This document shows positions 53,632 to 62,676 of a stretch of DNA of 64,000 bases, one piece after another. Numbering within the stretch: the first letter of the stretch is position 1; every line of letters begins with the position of its first letter. Below the pieces are notes generated by a model. The model searched no databases. It saw only the letters and a program-made list of their open reading frames with translations, and was not told where the DNA came from. Source of the DNA: Halorhabdus sp. CBA1104 (GTDB lineage Archaea; Halobacteriota; Halobacteria; Halobacteriales; Haloarculaceae). The position numbers were made by a program, and so were the translations under genes. The DNA is taken from positions 1,426,001 to 1,490,000 of the forward strand of contig NZ_CP033878.1 in NCBI RefSeq assembly GCF_009690625.1, given 5' to 3'.

Positions 53632-54501
53632 ATGAGTAAGGACCCGGAACCGGATCGAAACATCAGCGGGGGCGCCGCTGGCGGCGGCGCGGAAGTATCG
53701 TGTAGCGGCGAACGTACGGATACCCGTGGGGCAGCGGTCGTCGATCGGCTCGGGGACCGCTACTGGGAGAAGACCTACGGCGGGCGGGATGCCTTCGAGT
53801 GTCTCGTTCGGACGATCCTGAGTCAGAACACCAGTGACGCGGCGAGCCAGCCCGCCCACGACGCCCTGCTGGAACGATACGGTGACAGCGAGGCGCCACG
53901 CCTCACAGAAGCATCGAACGCCCAACGGAGTGAGTCCCGAGACGACGGGACCGATCTGGTAGCGGCACTCGCCGACGCCGACCAGGCGTCTCTCGCAGAG
54001 ACGATCTCCGGGGCCGGACTCCACAATCAGAAATCGGCTCGGATCATCGATATCGCCCAGCGGATCCGGTCGGAATATGGTGGGGAGGCCGCGTTCGACG
54101 CGTTCCTCAGAGGCGAGCCGGCCGAATCAGTCAGAGAGACGCTACTCGATATGACCGGCGTCGGGCCGAAAACCGCTGATTGCGTGTTGCTGTTTGCGGG
54201 CGGCCGGGATGGGGTCTTTCCCGTCGATACACACGTCCACCGGATCTATCGCCGCCTGGGGATCGCCCCAGCTGGGGCCGACCACGAACGGGTCCGTGAA
54301 ATCCTCGAACGTGACGTGCCCGACCAGCACTGTGGGTTCGGCCATACGGCGAGCATCCAGTTCGGTCGCGAGTACTGCTCGGCGCGCAAGCCTGCCTGTC
54401 TCGACGGGCCCGAAGCCTGCCCGCTGTACGACCTGTGTGATAGGGTCGGAGTCGATCCAGCTGCGAGCGAGGTCGTCGACCCAGCCGAGGCCAACCAGTA
54501 A
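53632..54501 (+). CDS. nth: Endonuclease III (DNA glycosylase/AP lyase)
   Basis: This 289-residue protein is a HhH-GPD base-excision repair glycosylase for oxidised pyrimidines. The helix-hairpin-helix plus catalytic Lys is MTGVGPKTADCVLLFA near residue 174, and the catalytic Asp is in FPVDTHVHRIYRRLG near residue 197. An iron-sulfur cluster motif ends the protein, but its spacing is C-x6-C-x6-C-x5-C (CSARKPAC, LDGPEAC, PLYDLC), four residues longer in the middle than the common C-x6-C-x2-C-x5-C. The first 50 residues are an acidic, glycine-rich extension. A low-complexity insert occurs near residues 85-105. Confidence 0.92.
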   Translation: MSKDPEPDRNISGGAAGGGAEVSCSGERTDTRGAAVVDRLGDRYWEKTYGGRDAFECLVRTILSQNTSDAASQPAHDALLERYGDSEAPRLTEASNAQRSESRDDGTDLVAALADADQASLAETISGAGLHNQKSARIIDIAQRIRSEYGGEAAFDAFLRGEPAESVRETLLDMTGVGPKTADCVLLFAGGRDGVFPVDTHVHRIYRRLGIAPAGADHERVREILERDVPDQHCGFGHTASIQFGREYCSARKPACLDGPEACPLYDLCDRVGVDPAASEVVDPAEANQ

Positions 54502-54524
54502 CTGCCGGCCAGCCAACGACCCTA

Positions 54525-54534
54525 ATTTTTTATT
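54525..54534 (+). promoter_or_regulatory. TATA box of the DUF6602-like gene
   Basis: ATTTTTTATT is centred about 27 bases before the ATG at 54557, fitting a leaderless transcript. The same T-run could also help terminate the upstream nth transcript. Confidence 0.45.
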
Positions 54535-54556
54535 AGTATTGATCGTAGACTACGGC

Positions 54557-55261
54557 ATGGCGCCGTTCGACGAGTATTTTCGTGCCGTCTCGACAGAATT
54601 GGTCGATGCCTACGAGGCGGCCGACGGTTTCGAACACCAACGGGATGCCAGAGCTGCGTTCCTCGAGACGTTCCTCGAAGCGGTCTATCCAACAGCGTAC
54701 ATCAACGAAGGCGGCGAAATCGTCGACGCGAGCGGTGAGCAGAGCAACCGGGCCGGGATTGTCCTCTACGATCAACACCTCCCGGTTCTGTCCGTCAGCG
54801 GCCACGATCGGTATTTGAGTGCCGGCGTCCACGCACATATCGACGTCAAGGCAGACCTCTTTGGCGAAATCGATCACGCACTGAGCAAGGTCGACTCGAT
54901 CAAGCGACTCGACACCGATCGGATGCCCATCGATAGAGACCTCGAACAGCGAGACCACCACTTCACCGCCGTCGTTGCCTACGACGGTCCAGACCCGGAC
55001 GTCTTCAAAGCGGCCGTCCTCAAACACTACGCCAACCGAACTGGCCTCAGCAGTTGCGCGGACCTGATTTGTGTCCTCGGCGAGTACGTGATGCTCACCA
55101 CCTACCGCGGCCAAGATCCGGGACTGACCTTCCTCCAGACCGAGCAAGACAGTCTGATGGTGGGGTTCGTCAACCTGGCTGGGGCCGTCTCCACAAACTA
55201 CTGGCGACGCCGGCCGCTCATCGCGGCGTACATGAACCGCACAGAAGCCGAACAGTTCTAA
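54557..55261 (+). CDS. DUF6602-like protein (possible nuclease-fold)
   Basis: This 234-residue protein contains GGEIVDASGEQSNRAGIVLY near residues 53-72, reminiscent of the strand-turn-strand core of DUF6602 proteins, which are thought to have a restriction-nuclease-like fold. Further segments are AHIDVKADLFGEIDHALSKV near residues 96-115 and the C-terminal YWRRRPLIAAYMN. A Glu/Gln-rich nuclease signature is not complete, so activity is uncertain. It follows nth, has its own TATA box and is convergent with an aldo/keto reductase gene. Confidence 0.6.
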   Translation: MAPFDEYFRAVSTELVDAYEAADGFEHQRDARAAFLETFLEAVYPTAYINEGGEIVDASGEQSNRAGIVLYDQHLPVLSVSGHDRYLSAGVHAHIDVKADLFGEIDHALSKVDSIKRLDTDRMPIDRDLEQRDHHFTAVVAYDGPDPDVFKAAVLKHYANRTGLSSCADLICVLGEYVMLTTYRGQDPGLTFLQTEQDSLMVGFVNLAGAVSTNYWRRRPLIAAYMNRTEAEQF

Positions 55262-55273
55262 CTGGCCCGGGCG

Positions 55274-56248
55274 TCAGTTCATCGCCGTGTCGATGCGTTC
55301 GAACTGCTCGTCGGTGAGTGCGACCTCGACAGCGCCAAGATTCTCCTCAAGCTGGTCGGGCGTACGAGCACCGATGATCGGGACGATCGTCAGATCCTCG
55401 TGAGCCAACAGCCAGGCCAGTGAGATCTGTGCCGGCGAGGCATCGGTCTCGTCGGCGACGGCCCGGATCTCTTCGAGGACGTCCCAAGCCTCCTCTCGGA
55501 GGTACCAGTCTGCGAAGTGATCGTCGATGTCCCCGCGCGAACCGTCCGGCGCACGAACCTCGCCATCGCCGACACGCTCGTACTTGCCAGTCAGGAAGCC
55601 GCCGTGCAGCGGCGAGTACGGGCAGACTGCCAGGTTCTGGTCGGCACAGACATCCAGGTACTCCGCGACTGGCTCGCGGTGGACCGCCGAGTACTGTGGC
55701 TGCGTGACGGTGACGGCTTCGTAGTTGTTGACGTCGGCTTTCCAGAGACCCTTGGTGAGTTTCCAGGCGTCGGCCGTCGAGAGGCCGACGTAGTTGACTT
55801 TGCCCTCGCCGATCAGATCGTCGATCGTTCGTAGCGTCTTCTCGATTGGTGTCTCGTCGTCGAAGCGGTGGAGATACAGGATATCCAGGTAGTCCGTATC
55901 GAGTTTCTCGAGAGAGCCTTCGACCTCGGCCCGGACGTTCTTCGCCGAGAGGTTCTCCTGGAATCGAGAGACGTCCGACCAGTAGCACTTCGAGGCGATC
56001 ACGAAGTCCTCCCGGTCGCGCTCTGCGAGCCACTCGCCGATCCAGCGCTCGCTGTCGCCCCCGCCGTAGCCGTTTGCGGTGTCGATGAAGTTCCCACCCA
56101 ACTCCGCGTAAGCGTCGAGCAGTTCGTGGGCTTCCTCCCGGCCCGTCTCGACGACGCCCGTCTCCTCGTGTTCCATCCCGAACCGCCACGTCCCCAGAGC
56201 GATCGGTGATACCTCGAGTCCAGTTGTGCCGAGTCTGACGTACTCCAT
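55274..56248 (-). CDS. Aldo/keto reductase
   Basis: This 324-residue NADPH-dependent oxidoreductase has MEYVRLGTTGLEVSPIALGT at the start, the catalytic tetrad in NFIDTANGYGGGDSERWIGE (Asp, Tyr), VIASKCYWSD (Lys) and YLDILYLHRFD (His), and a C-terminal IGARTPDQLEENLGAVE that binds the cofactor. It is of the YajO/Tas-type clade common in haloarchaea. It differs in sequence from the reductase part of the fusion gene near 8.5 kb. The substrate is unknown. Confidence 0.92.
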   Translation of the reverse strand: MEYVRLGTTGLEVSPIALGTWRFGMEHEETGVVETGREEAHELLDAYAELGGNFIDTANGYGGGDSERWIGEWLAERDREDFVIASKCYWSDVSRFQENLSAKNVRAEVEGSLEKLDTDYLDILYLHRFDDETPIEKTLRTIDDLIGEGKVNYVGLSTADAWKLTKGLWKADVNNYEAVTVTQPQYSAVHREPVAEYLDVCADQNLAVCPYSPLHGGFLTGKYERVGDGEVRAPDGSRGDIDDHFADWYLREEAWDVLEEIRAVADETDASPAQISLAWLLAHEDLTIVPIIGARTPDQLEENLGAVEVALTDEQFERIDTAMN

Positions 56249-56358
56249 ATCTATTGGCTAGTGCGCCGCCCCTTTTAACCCTGATGTGATAATTCGTATC
56301 AACTGCGATCGGTCGGGGCACCGTGGCTCCGAACGCGATGCCGAAACGCCAGGGGACG

Positions 56359-56817
56359 TTACTGGGCCGGTCGAACGGCCAAAACGAGCATCGCGACCGT
56401 GATGAGCACGAACGCGATCAGCGAGAGATTCGGGATCGAGAATCCGTATATTTCGTACAGAACGGTCCCGCAGCCACCGCCGCCCAGCGTACACTGACTA
56501 CCAGTGGCGGCCGACAGTTGCAACAGAGAGTGGTAGGCGGCGATCGCGCCACCGGCCACCGACAGTGGGAGGACGGTCCGGTAGACTGCACGGCGCCCGT
56601 CGACGACAGCCATCCCGAGGACGACCACCAGCGGGTACATCAGGATCCGTTGATACCAGCAGAGTCGACACGGGACCAATCCGAGCCCGAGACTGAGATA
56701 CAGACTGCCAGTCGTTGCGACGAGGGCAACCAGCGTGGCAAACAGCAACAGCGGCCGAGGACGCTCACTGACCCACGCTCGACTCGCCGACGCCAGACGG
56801 GGCGTCTCATCGTGCAT
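56359..56817 (-). CDS. dsbB: Disulfide bond formation protein B (DsbB family)
   Basis: This 152-residue protein has four predicted helices. The first Cys pair is in VPCRLCWYQRILMYP near residues 49-63, and a second loop holds two cysteines (SQCTLGGGGCGTVLYEIYG, near 108-126), as in DsbB, which reoxidises thiol oxidoreductases and passes electrons to quinones. The first 20 residues form a cytoplasmic, partly basic N-terminus. The DCC-family domain near 9.4 kb and thioredoxin reductase are other redox genes in the window, but no DsbA gene is adjacent. Confidence 0.9.
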   Translation of the reverse strand: MHDETPRLASASRAWVSERPRPLLLFATLVALVATTGSLYLSLGLGLVPCRLCWYQRILMYPLVVVLGMAVVDGRRAVYRTVLPLSVAGGAIAAYHSLLQLSAATGSQCTLGGGGCGTVLYEIYGFSIPNLSLIAFVLITVAMLVLAVRPAQ

Positions 56818-56878
56818 GGTAGCCGAAATTTTCGGTGCGTACCTAAATCAACCGCTTCGAAGCCATGGGCGGACCAAA

Positions 56879-58798
56879 TCAGACAAACCGGAAGGTTTCG
56901 AGATTCTTGGGCGCGAACGTCCGCATGTTGTACTCGTGGTAGAGTGCCGAAGAGAGGTCCTGGACGGACGATTCGTCACCGTGGACACAGAGAATCTTCT
57001 CCGGGCGGGGGTTCATCGTCTTCACGAAGTTCTCCAAGCCCTGCCGGTCTGCGTGCCCGGAGAAGCCATCGACTGTTTCGACGTTCATCTTCAGTTTCAG
57101 AGTGTTGGCACGGCCGTTTCCGTTGCCGAGTGGAATCTCGTCCCAACCGTTCTGGATACGCTGCCCCAGGGTACCCTGGGCCTGGTACCCGACGAACGCA
57201 AGCGTCGAGTCCGGATCGGGACCGAGGTGCTCGATCCAGGACATGATCGGACCGCCTTCCATCATCCCCGACGTCGAGAGAATGATCGACGGGCCTTCGT
57301 CGACGACGTCCTGGCGCTCGTCTTCCCCGCCGTCGATGTGGTTGAACTGGTCGGCCAGGAAGGGGTTCTCGTCCTCGTGGAAGATCCGGTCCCGAAGGTC
57401 ATCACGGAGATACTCCGGATAGGTGCTGTGAATGGCCGTCGCCTCCCAGATCATGCCATCGAGGTGGACTGGCATCTCCGGAATGTCGCCTTCACGCATC
57501 GCCTCTTCTAAGACGAGCATGAGTTCCTGGGAGCGACCGACGGCGAATGCCGGAATTAAGATTTTCCCACCTCGGTCGTAGGTGTTCTGGATGACCTGTT
57601 GGAGTTTCTTCTCGGAATCAGCCTGGTCGGTCTGATAGTCGTTGCGACCGCCGTAGGTCGACTCCAGCACCAGCGTCTCGACGCGCGGGAACTCGTTTAC
57701 AGCCCCGTTGAACAGCCGGGTGTCCTCGTAGTGGATGTCCCCCGAGAAGGCGACGTTGTACAGTCCCTCACCGATGTGGAAGTGTGCGACCGACGAACCG
57801 AGAATGTGTCCGGCGTTGTGCAGGGTGAGTTTGATGTCCGGCGAGATGTCAGTGACGTCGCCGTACTCGATCGGGATGGTGTGTTTGATCGCCTCCCGAA
57901 CCATCTCCGAATCGTAGGGCGGCGCGCGTCCCTCTTTGGCCGCGACATCGAGATAGTCGAGTGTCAACAAGCCCATCAGATCGCGAGTCGGTTCAGTCGT
58001 ATAGATCGGCCCGTCGTAGCCGTATTTGAACAGGAGCGGGATGAGCGCAGAGTGATCGAGGTGGGCGTGGGTGAGGACGACCGCATCCAGCGAACTGGCA
58101 CCCGAACCGAGCGCCTCAGGCACCTGAAGGTACGGCACTTCGCCCTCGGCCCCGGGTTTGTCGCCACAGTCGATCAGCACGCGCGTTTCGGGGGTCGACA
58201 GGATAAACGAAGCACGACCGACCTCTCGACAACAGCCAAGCGTGGTGATCCGAACCCACTCGTCGTCGGACATCTCTTCGCGGTGGATCTGCCGGCCGAC
58301 GCGTTCGAGGATATCCCGTCGTTCGTCCCGCTCCTGGGTGAGGAAGCTCCGGACGTTCGAAACTGTCGACGACTCGATGGGCGGCGTGCGGACGACATCG
58401 GGCGTCCAGCCGACCTCTCTGGTTATCTCCCGGAGAGTCGCGCCGTGGCGGCCGATCACCATGCCTGGCTTCTCGGCTTCGACGATGACCTCGCCAGTGT
58501 CCTCGTGGAAATCCAGGTCGGTGACCGTTGCCTCCTCGGGGATCACCGACATGATCTCCTCTCTGGCCTCCGGTGGCGGGGTCAAGACGTCAGGGTCGGG
58601 CCGAACAGTAATCCGTTTGCGGAGTTTCGAAGCCAGTCGGCGGATCAAATCACCGTTGTCCGCGAACGTCTTCGGATCCCGCGTGTATACGATCAGTTTC
58701 GGCCCTTCGTAGGTGACGTCCGTGATCGAGATGTTGTTCGGTACTTCGCTTTCGATCGTCTCCTTGGCGTCTTCGAGTTGCTGATCTACGTTGCTCAT
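56879..58798 (-). CDS. fttA: Transcription termination factor FttA (aCPSF1), KH-beta-CASP ribonuclease
   Basis: This 639-residue protein is the archaeal CPSF73-like ribonuclease that ends transcription. The N-terminal KH region contains ETGEVIVEAEKPGMVIGRHG and GATLREITREVGWTPDV near residues 100-140. The metallo-beta-lactamase core carries LTHAHLDHSALIPLL near residue 240, and the beta-CASP part has STYGGRNDYQ and GKILIPAFAVGRSQE. The C-terminal segment holds GFSGHADRQGL and CVHGDE. The ATG at 58798 is the family start. The frame is open upstream but poorly conserved. No partner subunits are next to it. Confidence 0.95.
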   Translation of the reverse strand: MSNVDQQLEDAKETIESEVPNNISITDVTYEGPKLIVYTRDPKTFADNGDLIRRLASKLRKRITVRPDPDVLTPPPEAREEIMSVIPEEATVTDLDFHEDTGEVIVEAEKPGMVIGRHGATLREITREVGWTPDVVRTPPIESSTVSNVRSFLTQERDERRDILERVGRQIHREEMSDDEWVRITTLGCCREVGRASFILSTPETRVLIDCGDKPGAEGEVPYLQVPEALGSGASSLDAVVLTHAHLDHSALIPLLFKYGYDGPIYTTEPTRDLMGLLTLDYLDVAAKEGRAPPYDSEMVREAIKHTIPIEYGDVTDISPDIKLTLHNAGHILGSSVAHFHIGEGLYNVAFSGDIHYEDTRLFNGAVNEFPRVETLVLESTYGGRNDYQTDQADSEKKLQQVIQNTYDRGGKILIPAFAVGRSQELMLVLEEAMREGDIPEMPVHLDGMIWEATAIHSTYPEYLRDDLRDRIFHEDENPFLADQFNHIDGGEDERQDVVDEGPSIILSTSGMMEGGPIMSWIEHLGPDPDSTLAFVGYQAQGTLGQRIQNGWDEIPLGNGNGRANTLKLKMNVETVDGFSGHADRQGLENFVKTMNPRPEKILCVHGDESSVQDLSSALYHEYNMRTFAPKNLETFRFV

Positions 58799-59152
58799 AG
58801 CTGCAAAAAGTCCGCACTGCCTTGCCCGCCGATACGCCGACAGGACGATGCCCACGGCCCGGAAGGCAACTGCCGTCGGTATGCGGGACGGCGACTGATT
58901 AATAGTGTCATGATGCGATAGTGCTGCGCTCGCGATCGTGCTAGTCCGGACCCATCTGAGTAACCAAGAGAGCCCGGAAAACCGATCTCGCCTCAAAATA
59001 TTCCCCTCGGATTATAAAAACCTTCGGAAAAGACAGGACAGAGCCGACGACCTGGCTGGGAATGGGAAATCACAGCGAGTCTGTGCGCCGTCTCAGCCGA
59101 CAACTGACCGCGATTCCAATGGCTCTTGGCACTGGCTGGCCTACCGGCCCCT

Positions 59153-59971
59153 ATGCGTGTCGAGCAACTCGGGGACGGGGAGCCGGAACTGGCGATCGTC
59201 GCAGCGGTCCACGGGGACGAGCCCTGTGGCGTCCGCGCAGTCGACCGCCTCGTGGCCGACGAGTCGACCGTCGAACGCCCGGTCCGAGTAATCGTCGCCA
59301 ACGAGAGCGCCCTCGAAGAAAACGTTCGCTACGTCGATACCGACCTCAACCGAGCGTTCGACGAGGAAACACCGGGTGACGCCCACGAACGTGAACTGGC
59401 CAGCGAGCTGGCTGACGCTGTCCGTGGCTGTACAGTCCTCTCGATCCACTCGACGCGATCGGCCGCAAAGCCGTTCGCGATCACGTCAGGGCTCGACGAG
59501 ATCGCCCGCCGAATCGTCCCTCATCTCTCGGTCCGGGCGCTGGTCGAGACCGGCGTCAACGCCGAAGGGCGGCTGTTCGCCGCCGAGGCCGATATCATCG
59601 AAGTCGAAGCCGGCTACCAGGGCTCGGAAGAAGCCGCAGAGAACGCCTATCGGCTCGCCCGGGAGTTCCTCACGACGACAGGCGCACTGGCAGGCGACAC
59701 GATCGCCCACGATCTGGAAGTCTACGAGCAGGGGAAGCCAGTCGAGAAGCCCCCAGCCGACGAGTACGAGGTCTTCGCCGAGAACTTCGTCCACGTCGAC
59801 GCCGGCGAAACCTACGCGGCGGTCGACGGCGAAGGGATCGCAGCCGAGGACGGGTTCGACCCGATCTTGTTTTCGGCGTACGGGTACGAACACATCTTCG
59901 GATATCGCGGCGCATTCGCGGGGACGCTCCGAACCACCGAGGACGGGACCGCGACGCTGACGGCCGACTGA
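59153..59971 (+). CDS. Succinylglutamate desuccinylase/aspartoacylase family protein
   Basis: This 272-residue zinc-dependent M14-type enzyme starts MRVEQLGDGEPELAIVAAVH. The zinc site is in AAVHGDEPCGVRAVDRL (His and Glu near residues 19-22) and a later His in VLSIHSTRSAAKPFA near residue 100. The acid/base Glu is probably in DIIEVEAGYQGSEE near residue 150. Family members deacylate N-acyl amino acids. The substrate is unknown. The ATG at 59153 is preferred to a start 9 codons upstream. Confidence 0.85.
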   Translation: MRVEQLGDGEPELAIVAAVHGDEPCGVRAVDRLVADESTVERPVRVIVANESALEENVRYVDTDLNRAFDEETPGDAHERELASELADAVRGCTVLSIHSTRSAAKPFAITSGLDEIARRIVPHLSVRALVETGVNAEGRLFAAEADIIEVEAGYQGSEEAAENAYRLAREFLTTTGALAGDTIAHDLEVYEQGKPVEKPPADEYEVFAENFVHVDAGETYAAVDGEGIAAEDGFDPILFSAYGYEHIFGYRGAFAGTLRTTEDGTATLTAD

Positions 59972-60181
59972 AGGGCGGTTTCCGGTCGGTACACCTTGCG
60001 TCCCGAACACGGCGGGTTTATGCCGTCGCTCGCGGACACACAGGTATGAGCGGCGAGCAGGCTTCGATCACAGAGGTGTCCATCTGTAACTGGGGCACCG
60101 ACCGGCATCGGGGAATGATGCCGTATCACGGATAAACGCTCGCTCGAAACAATCAGGCCGATTCGAACCAAGTTACGACAA

Positions 60182-61633
60182 ATGTCCGAACAAGAACTCG
60201 GTATCACGACGAGCAAAGAACACGAAACAGGCGAGTGGTACGCAGAACTGGTCCAGAAGGCCAAACTGGCCGATTACGCCCCGATGGGCGGGTTCATCGT
60301 TACCCGCCCGCGCGGGTACGCCATCTGGGAGCGCCTCCAGAACCACCTCGACGGCTGGTTCAAAGAGACTGGCGTACAGAACGCCTACTTCCCGATGTTC
60401 ATCCCGGAGTCATATCTCGAAAAGGAGAAAGACATCGTCGAAGGATTCGACCCCGAAGTGGCGTGGGTCACCGAGGGCGGCTACGACGAACTCGAAGAGC
60501 AACTGGCCGTCCGACCGACCAGCGAGAGTATCATTACCCCATTTCTCTCCCAGTGGACGCGCTCTCACCGCGATCTCCCGATCCGCATCAACCAGTGGTG
60601 TAGCGTCGTTCGGTGGGAAGCCACCGAGACCAAACCGTTCTTTCGCACCAAGGAATTCCTCTGGCAGGAAGGCCACACCGCCCACCACGACCAGGACGGT
60701 GCGTGGGAGGAGATGGAAACACGCCTCGACCAGTACGAGCGCCTCTACGAGGACGTGCTGGCGATGCCCGTCCTGACCGGCCGCAAGCCCGAACACGACA
60801 AGTTCCCGGGGGCACACACCACGATGTCCGTCGAGGCGCTGATGCCCGACGGCAAGTCCGTTCAGGGCGGGACCTCCCACTATCTGGGCACCTCCTTCGC
60901 CGAGGCCTACGACGTCACGTACATCGACGAAGACGAAGACGAACGGACCGCCCACACGACCTCCTGGGGGCTGTCCTGGCGGGCACTTGGCGCGCTGTTC
61001 ATGACTCACAGCGACGATCAGGGACTCGTCCTCCCACCCGCGCTCGCGGATCCCCAGGTCGCGATCGTTCCGATCTGGGACGACGAGACCAAAGACGAGG
61101 TGCTCGAATACGCCGAGGGTGTCGCCGCCGACCTCGAAGACGCTGGTCTCCGGGTCGAACTCGACGACCGCGAGCACCGCAACCCCGGCTTCAAGTACAA
61201 CGAGTGGGAGCTGTACGGCGTCCCGCTCCGTCTGGAAATCGGCTCCTACGAGGTCGAAGACGAGGAAGTCACGCTCGTCCACCGGCCCGACGGCGAGGAA
61301 CTCACTGCCGACCGCGATGGCGTCGCCGAGACCGTCGAGGACAACCTGGAGACGGTCTTCGCGAAGCTGTACGCCAGCGCCGAGGAAACCCTGGAGGGTG
61401 AGATCCGTGAGGCCGAATCCCGCGAGGAGATCCTGGGCACGATTGGCCAACACGGCGGGTACGTCAAGTGTGGCTGGTGTGGCGACGAAGACTGTGAGGA
61501 ACCCATCAAGGACGCGATCGCCGCCGAGATCGTGATGGTTCCGAAGGATCGGGACGAAGAACCGATCCACGACGACTGTGCGATCTGTGGCGAGGAGGCC
61601 AAAGAGACTGCCTACTTCGCGAAAACCTACTAA
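60182..61633 (+). CDS. proS: Proline--tRNA ligase
   Basis: This 483-residue class II aminoacyl-tRNA synthetase is of the archaeal/eukaryotic type. The motifs are VTRPRGYAIWERLQNHLDGW near residues 40-60, then RPTSESIITPFLSQWT and SVVRWEATETKPFFRTKEFL (motif 2) near residues 111-160. Motif 3 is near THTTSWGLSWRALGA. The C-terminal zinc-type segment has CGWCGDEDCEEP and CAICGEEAKE. It ends MAKTY-like with the conserved YFAKTY. T-rich and hairpin elements follow. Confidence 0.96.
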   Translation: MSEQELGITTSKEHETGEWYAELVQKAKLADYAPMGGFIVTRPRGYAIWERLQNHLDGWFKETGVQNAYFPMFIPESYLEKEKDIVEGFDPEVAWVTEGGYDELEEQLAVRPTSESIITPFLSQWTRSHRDLPIRINQWCSVVRWEATETKPFFRTKEFLWQEGHTAHHDQDGAWEEMETRLDQYERLYEDVLAMPVLTGRKPEHDKFPGAHTTMSVEALMPDGKSVQGGTSHYLGTSFAEAYDVTYIDEDEDERTAHTTSWGLSWRALGALFMTHSDDQGLVLPPALADPQVAIVPIWDDETKDEVLEYAEGVAADLEDAGLRVELDDREHRNPGFKYNEWELYGVPLRLEIGSYEVEDEEVTLVHRPDGEELTADRDGVAETVEDNLETVFAKLYASAEETLEGEIREAESREEILGTIGQHGGYVKCGWCGDEDCEEPIKDAIAAEIVMVPKDRDEEPIHDDCAICGEEAKETAYFAKTY

Positions 61634-61639
61634 ACCATC

Positions 61640-61644
61640 TTTTT
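61640..61644 (+). terminator. Probable T-run terminator after proS
   Basis: CTTTTTC lies six bases after the proS TAA. A perfect hairpin follows at 61653-61673, which could stabilise the 3' end. Confidence 0.35.
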
Positions 61645-61652
61645 CCCGCTCG

Positions 61653-61673
61653 GGTTCGCGCAAAGCGCGAACC
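61653..61673. repeat. Perfect 9-bp hairpin after proS
   Basis: The arms GGTTCGCGC (61653-61661) and GCGCGAACC (61665-61673) are exact inverted copies around AAA. The same design (9-bp arms, 3-base loop, GC-rich) occurs inside glpC at 31120-31140, suggesting a family of short palindromic elements in this genome. Confidence 0.55.
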
Positions 61674-61891
61674 TCTCGCGGCAAAAACATGGGTGAAAAA
61701 GGCCGACGGCTCGACCGCCGGTCTCGCCGTCGGTGAACCGCGCTCACTCCGTTCGCGCGGACAACCGTCCGCATATACGTTCTTTTCCTGTCATAGAAAT
61801 ATTCACAGCCGATTACCTGCAGTGCACTCCGAATAGTCAAATGTTGCGGTCGATATAGTTACGGAAGCAGTGCAAGATATAGAGCATACAT

Positions 61892-62464
61892 TCAGCAGGG
61901 GTTCGCACCTGCTATCCAAAACGCGATTCGAGTATTCCAAAATAGATGGATGAGCATTCCAAATAAGATAGCCGCGACAATATTCAGAGTGTCTTGGCGG
62001 CTTAATGACCGACTTCCGTATTTAAACACTACTGTCGCTATGACTGCGCCTGTCGTCATATGCATCAGAATCGGCATGAGAGCAGTCACATTGAGAGTAA
62101 ATGATAGAATTATCTTGCTCAATGATTCCACAATTCCTACTGTTAGCCCACCCAGCAAGCCGAATTTCAAAGGGTTTGATCGTGCCCTCCATGTTTGTGA
62201 TTTTCTACTAGCAATATAAAGCACAAGTATTGAACCAAGTAGTTTGGAGGTTATCGGTTCTTGAACTGCTGCGATTATTGGTTGTAAACAAACACGAAGG
62301 TACTCTTCAGTTTCTGGAGGATAAGATTCCTTCAGGGCAATTAGAACCAGATTGTTTACTACAGACATCAAGATCGTTGCTATCGCAAAGGGGAGGAGAT
62401 ATACCGAGGTGAATTCTGCAGCGTTCCCGATAGAATTCCCTACAGATGATCGTCGCTCCCACAT
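61892..62464 (-). CDS. PrsW-like membrane protein in an AT-rich segment
   Basis: This 190-residue protein has about six predicted helices and a start MWERRSSVGNSIGNAAEF. Three segments recall the PrsW family of intramembrane glutamic proteases: GLLGGLTVGIVESLSKIIL (Glu near 113), PILMHMTTGAVIATVV (His near 135), and GMLIHLFWNTRIAF (HxxxN near 172-176). The usual EE pair is ES here. The gene's base composition is about 42% G+C on one counted line, much lower than neighbours, so acquisition is likely. PrsW membership is tentative and activity unproven. Confidence 0.5.
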   Translation of the reverse strand: MWERRSSVGNSIGNAAEFTSVYLLPFAIATILMSVVNNLVLIALKESYPPETEEYLRVCLQPIIAAVQEPITSKLLGSILVLYIASRKSQTWRARSNPLKFGLLGGLTVGIVESLSKIILSFTLNVTALMPILMHMTTGAVIATVVFKYGSRSLSRQDTLNIVAAILFGMLIHLFWNTRIAFWIAGANPC

Positions 62465-62676
62465 ATTGTCTAACTCCCAAGAATCCGAGTCATTTCAATA
62501 TTCTACGGATGTGGTATAATCATTGTGCTGAGTATGCGCCTTCCATCTTGCAGGGGTGTCTTGCCAAGACTCAAACAAGCAGACTATATGGGGATATTTA
62601 TGACACGCTGAGTGCCTAGCTTAACGACTGAAACAAATCCCCTACTGTCAGCCGTCAGCTCCACTCAAAACGACGG

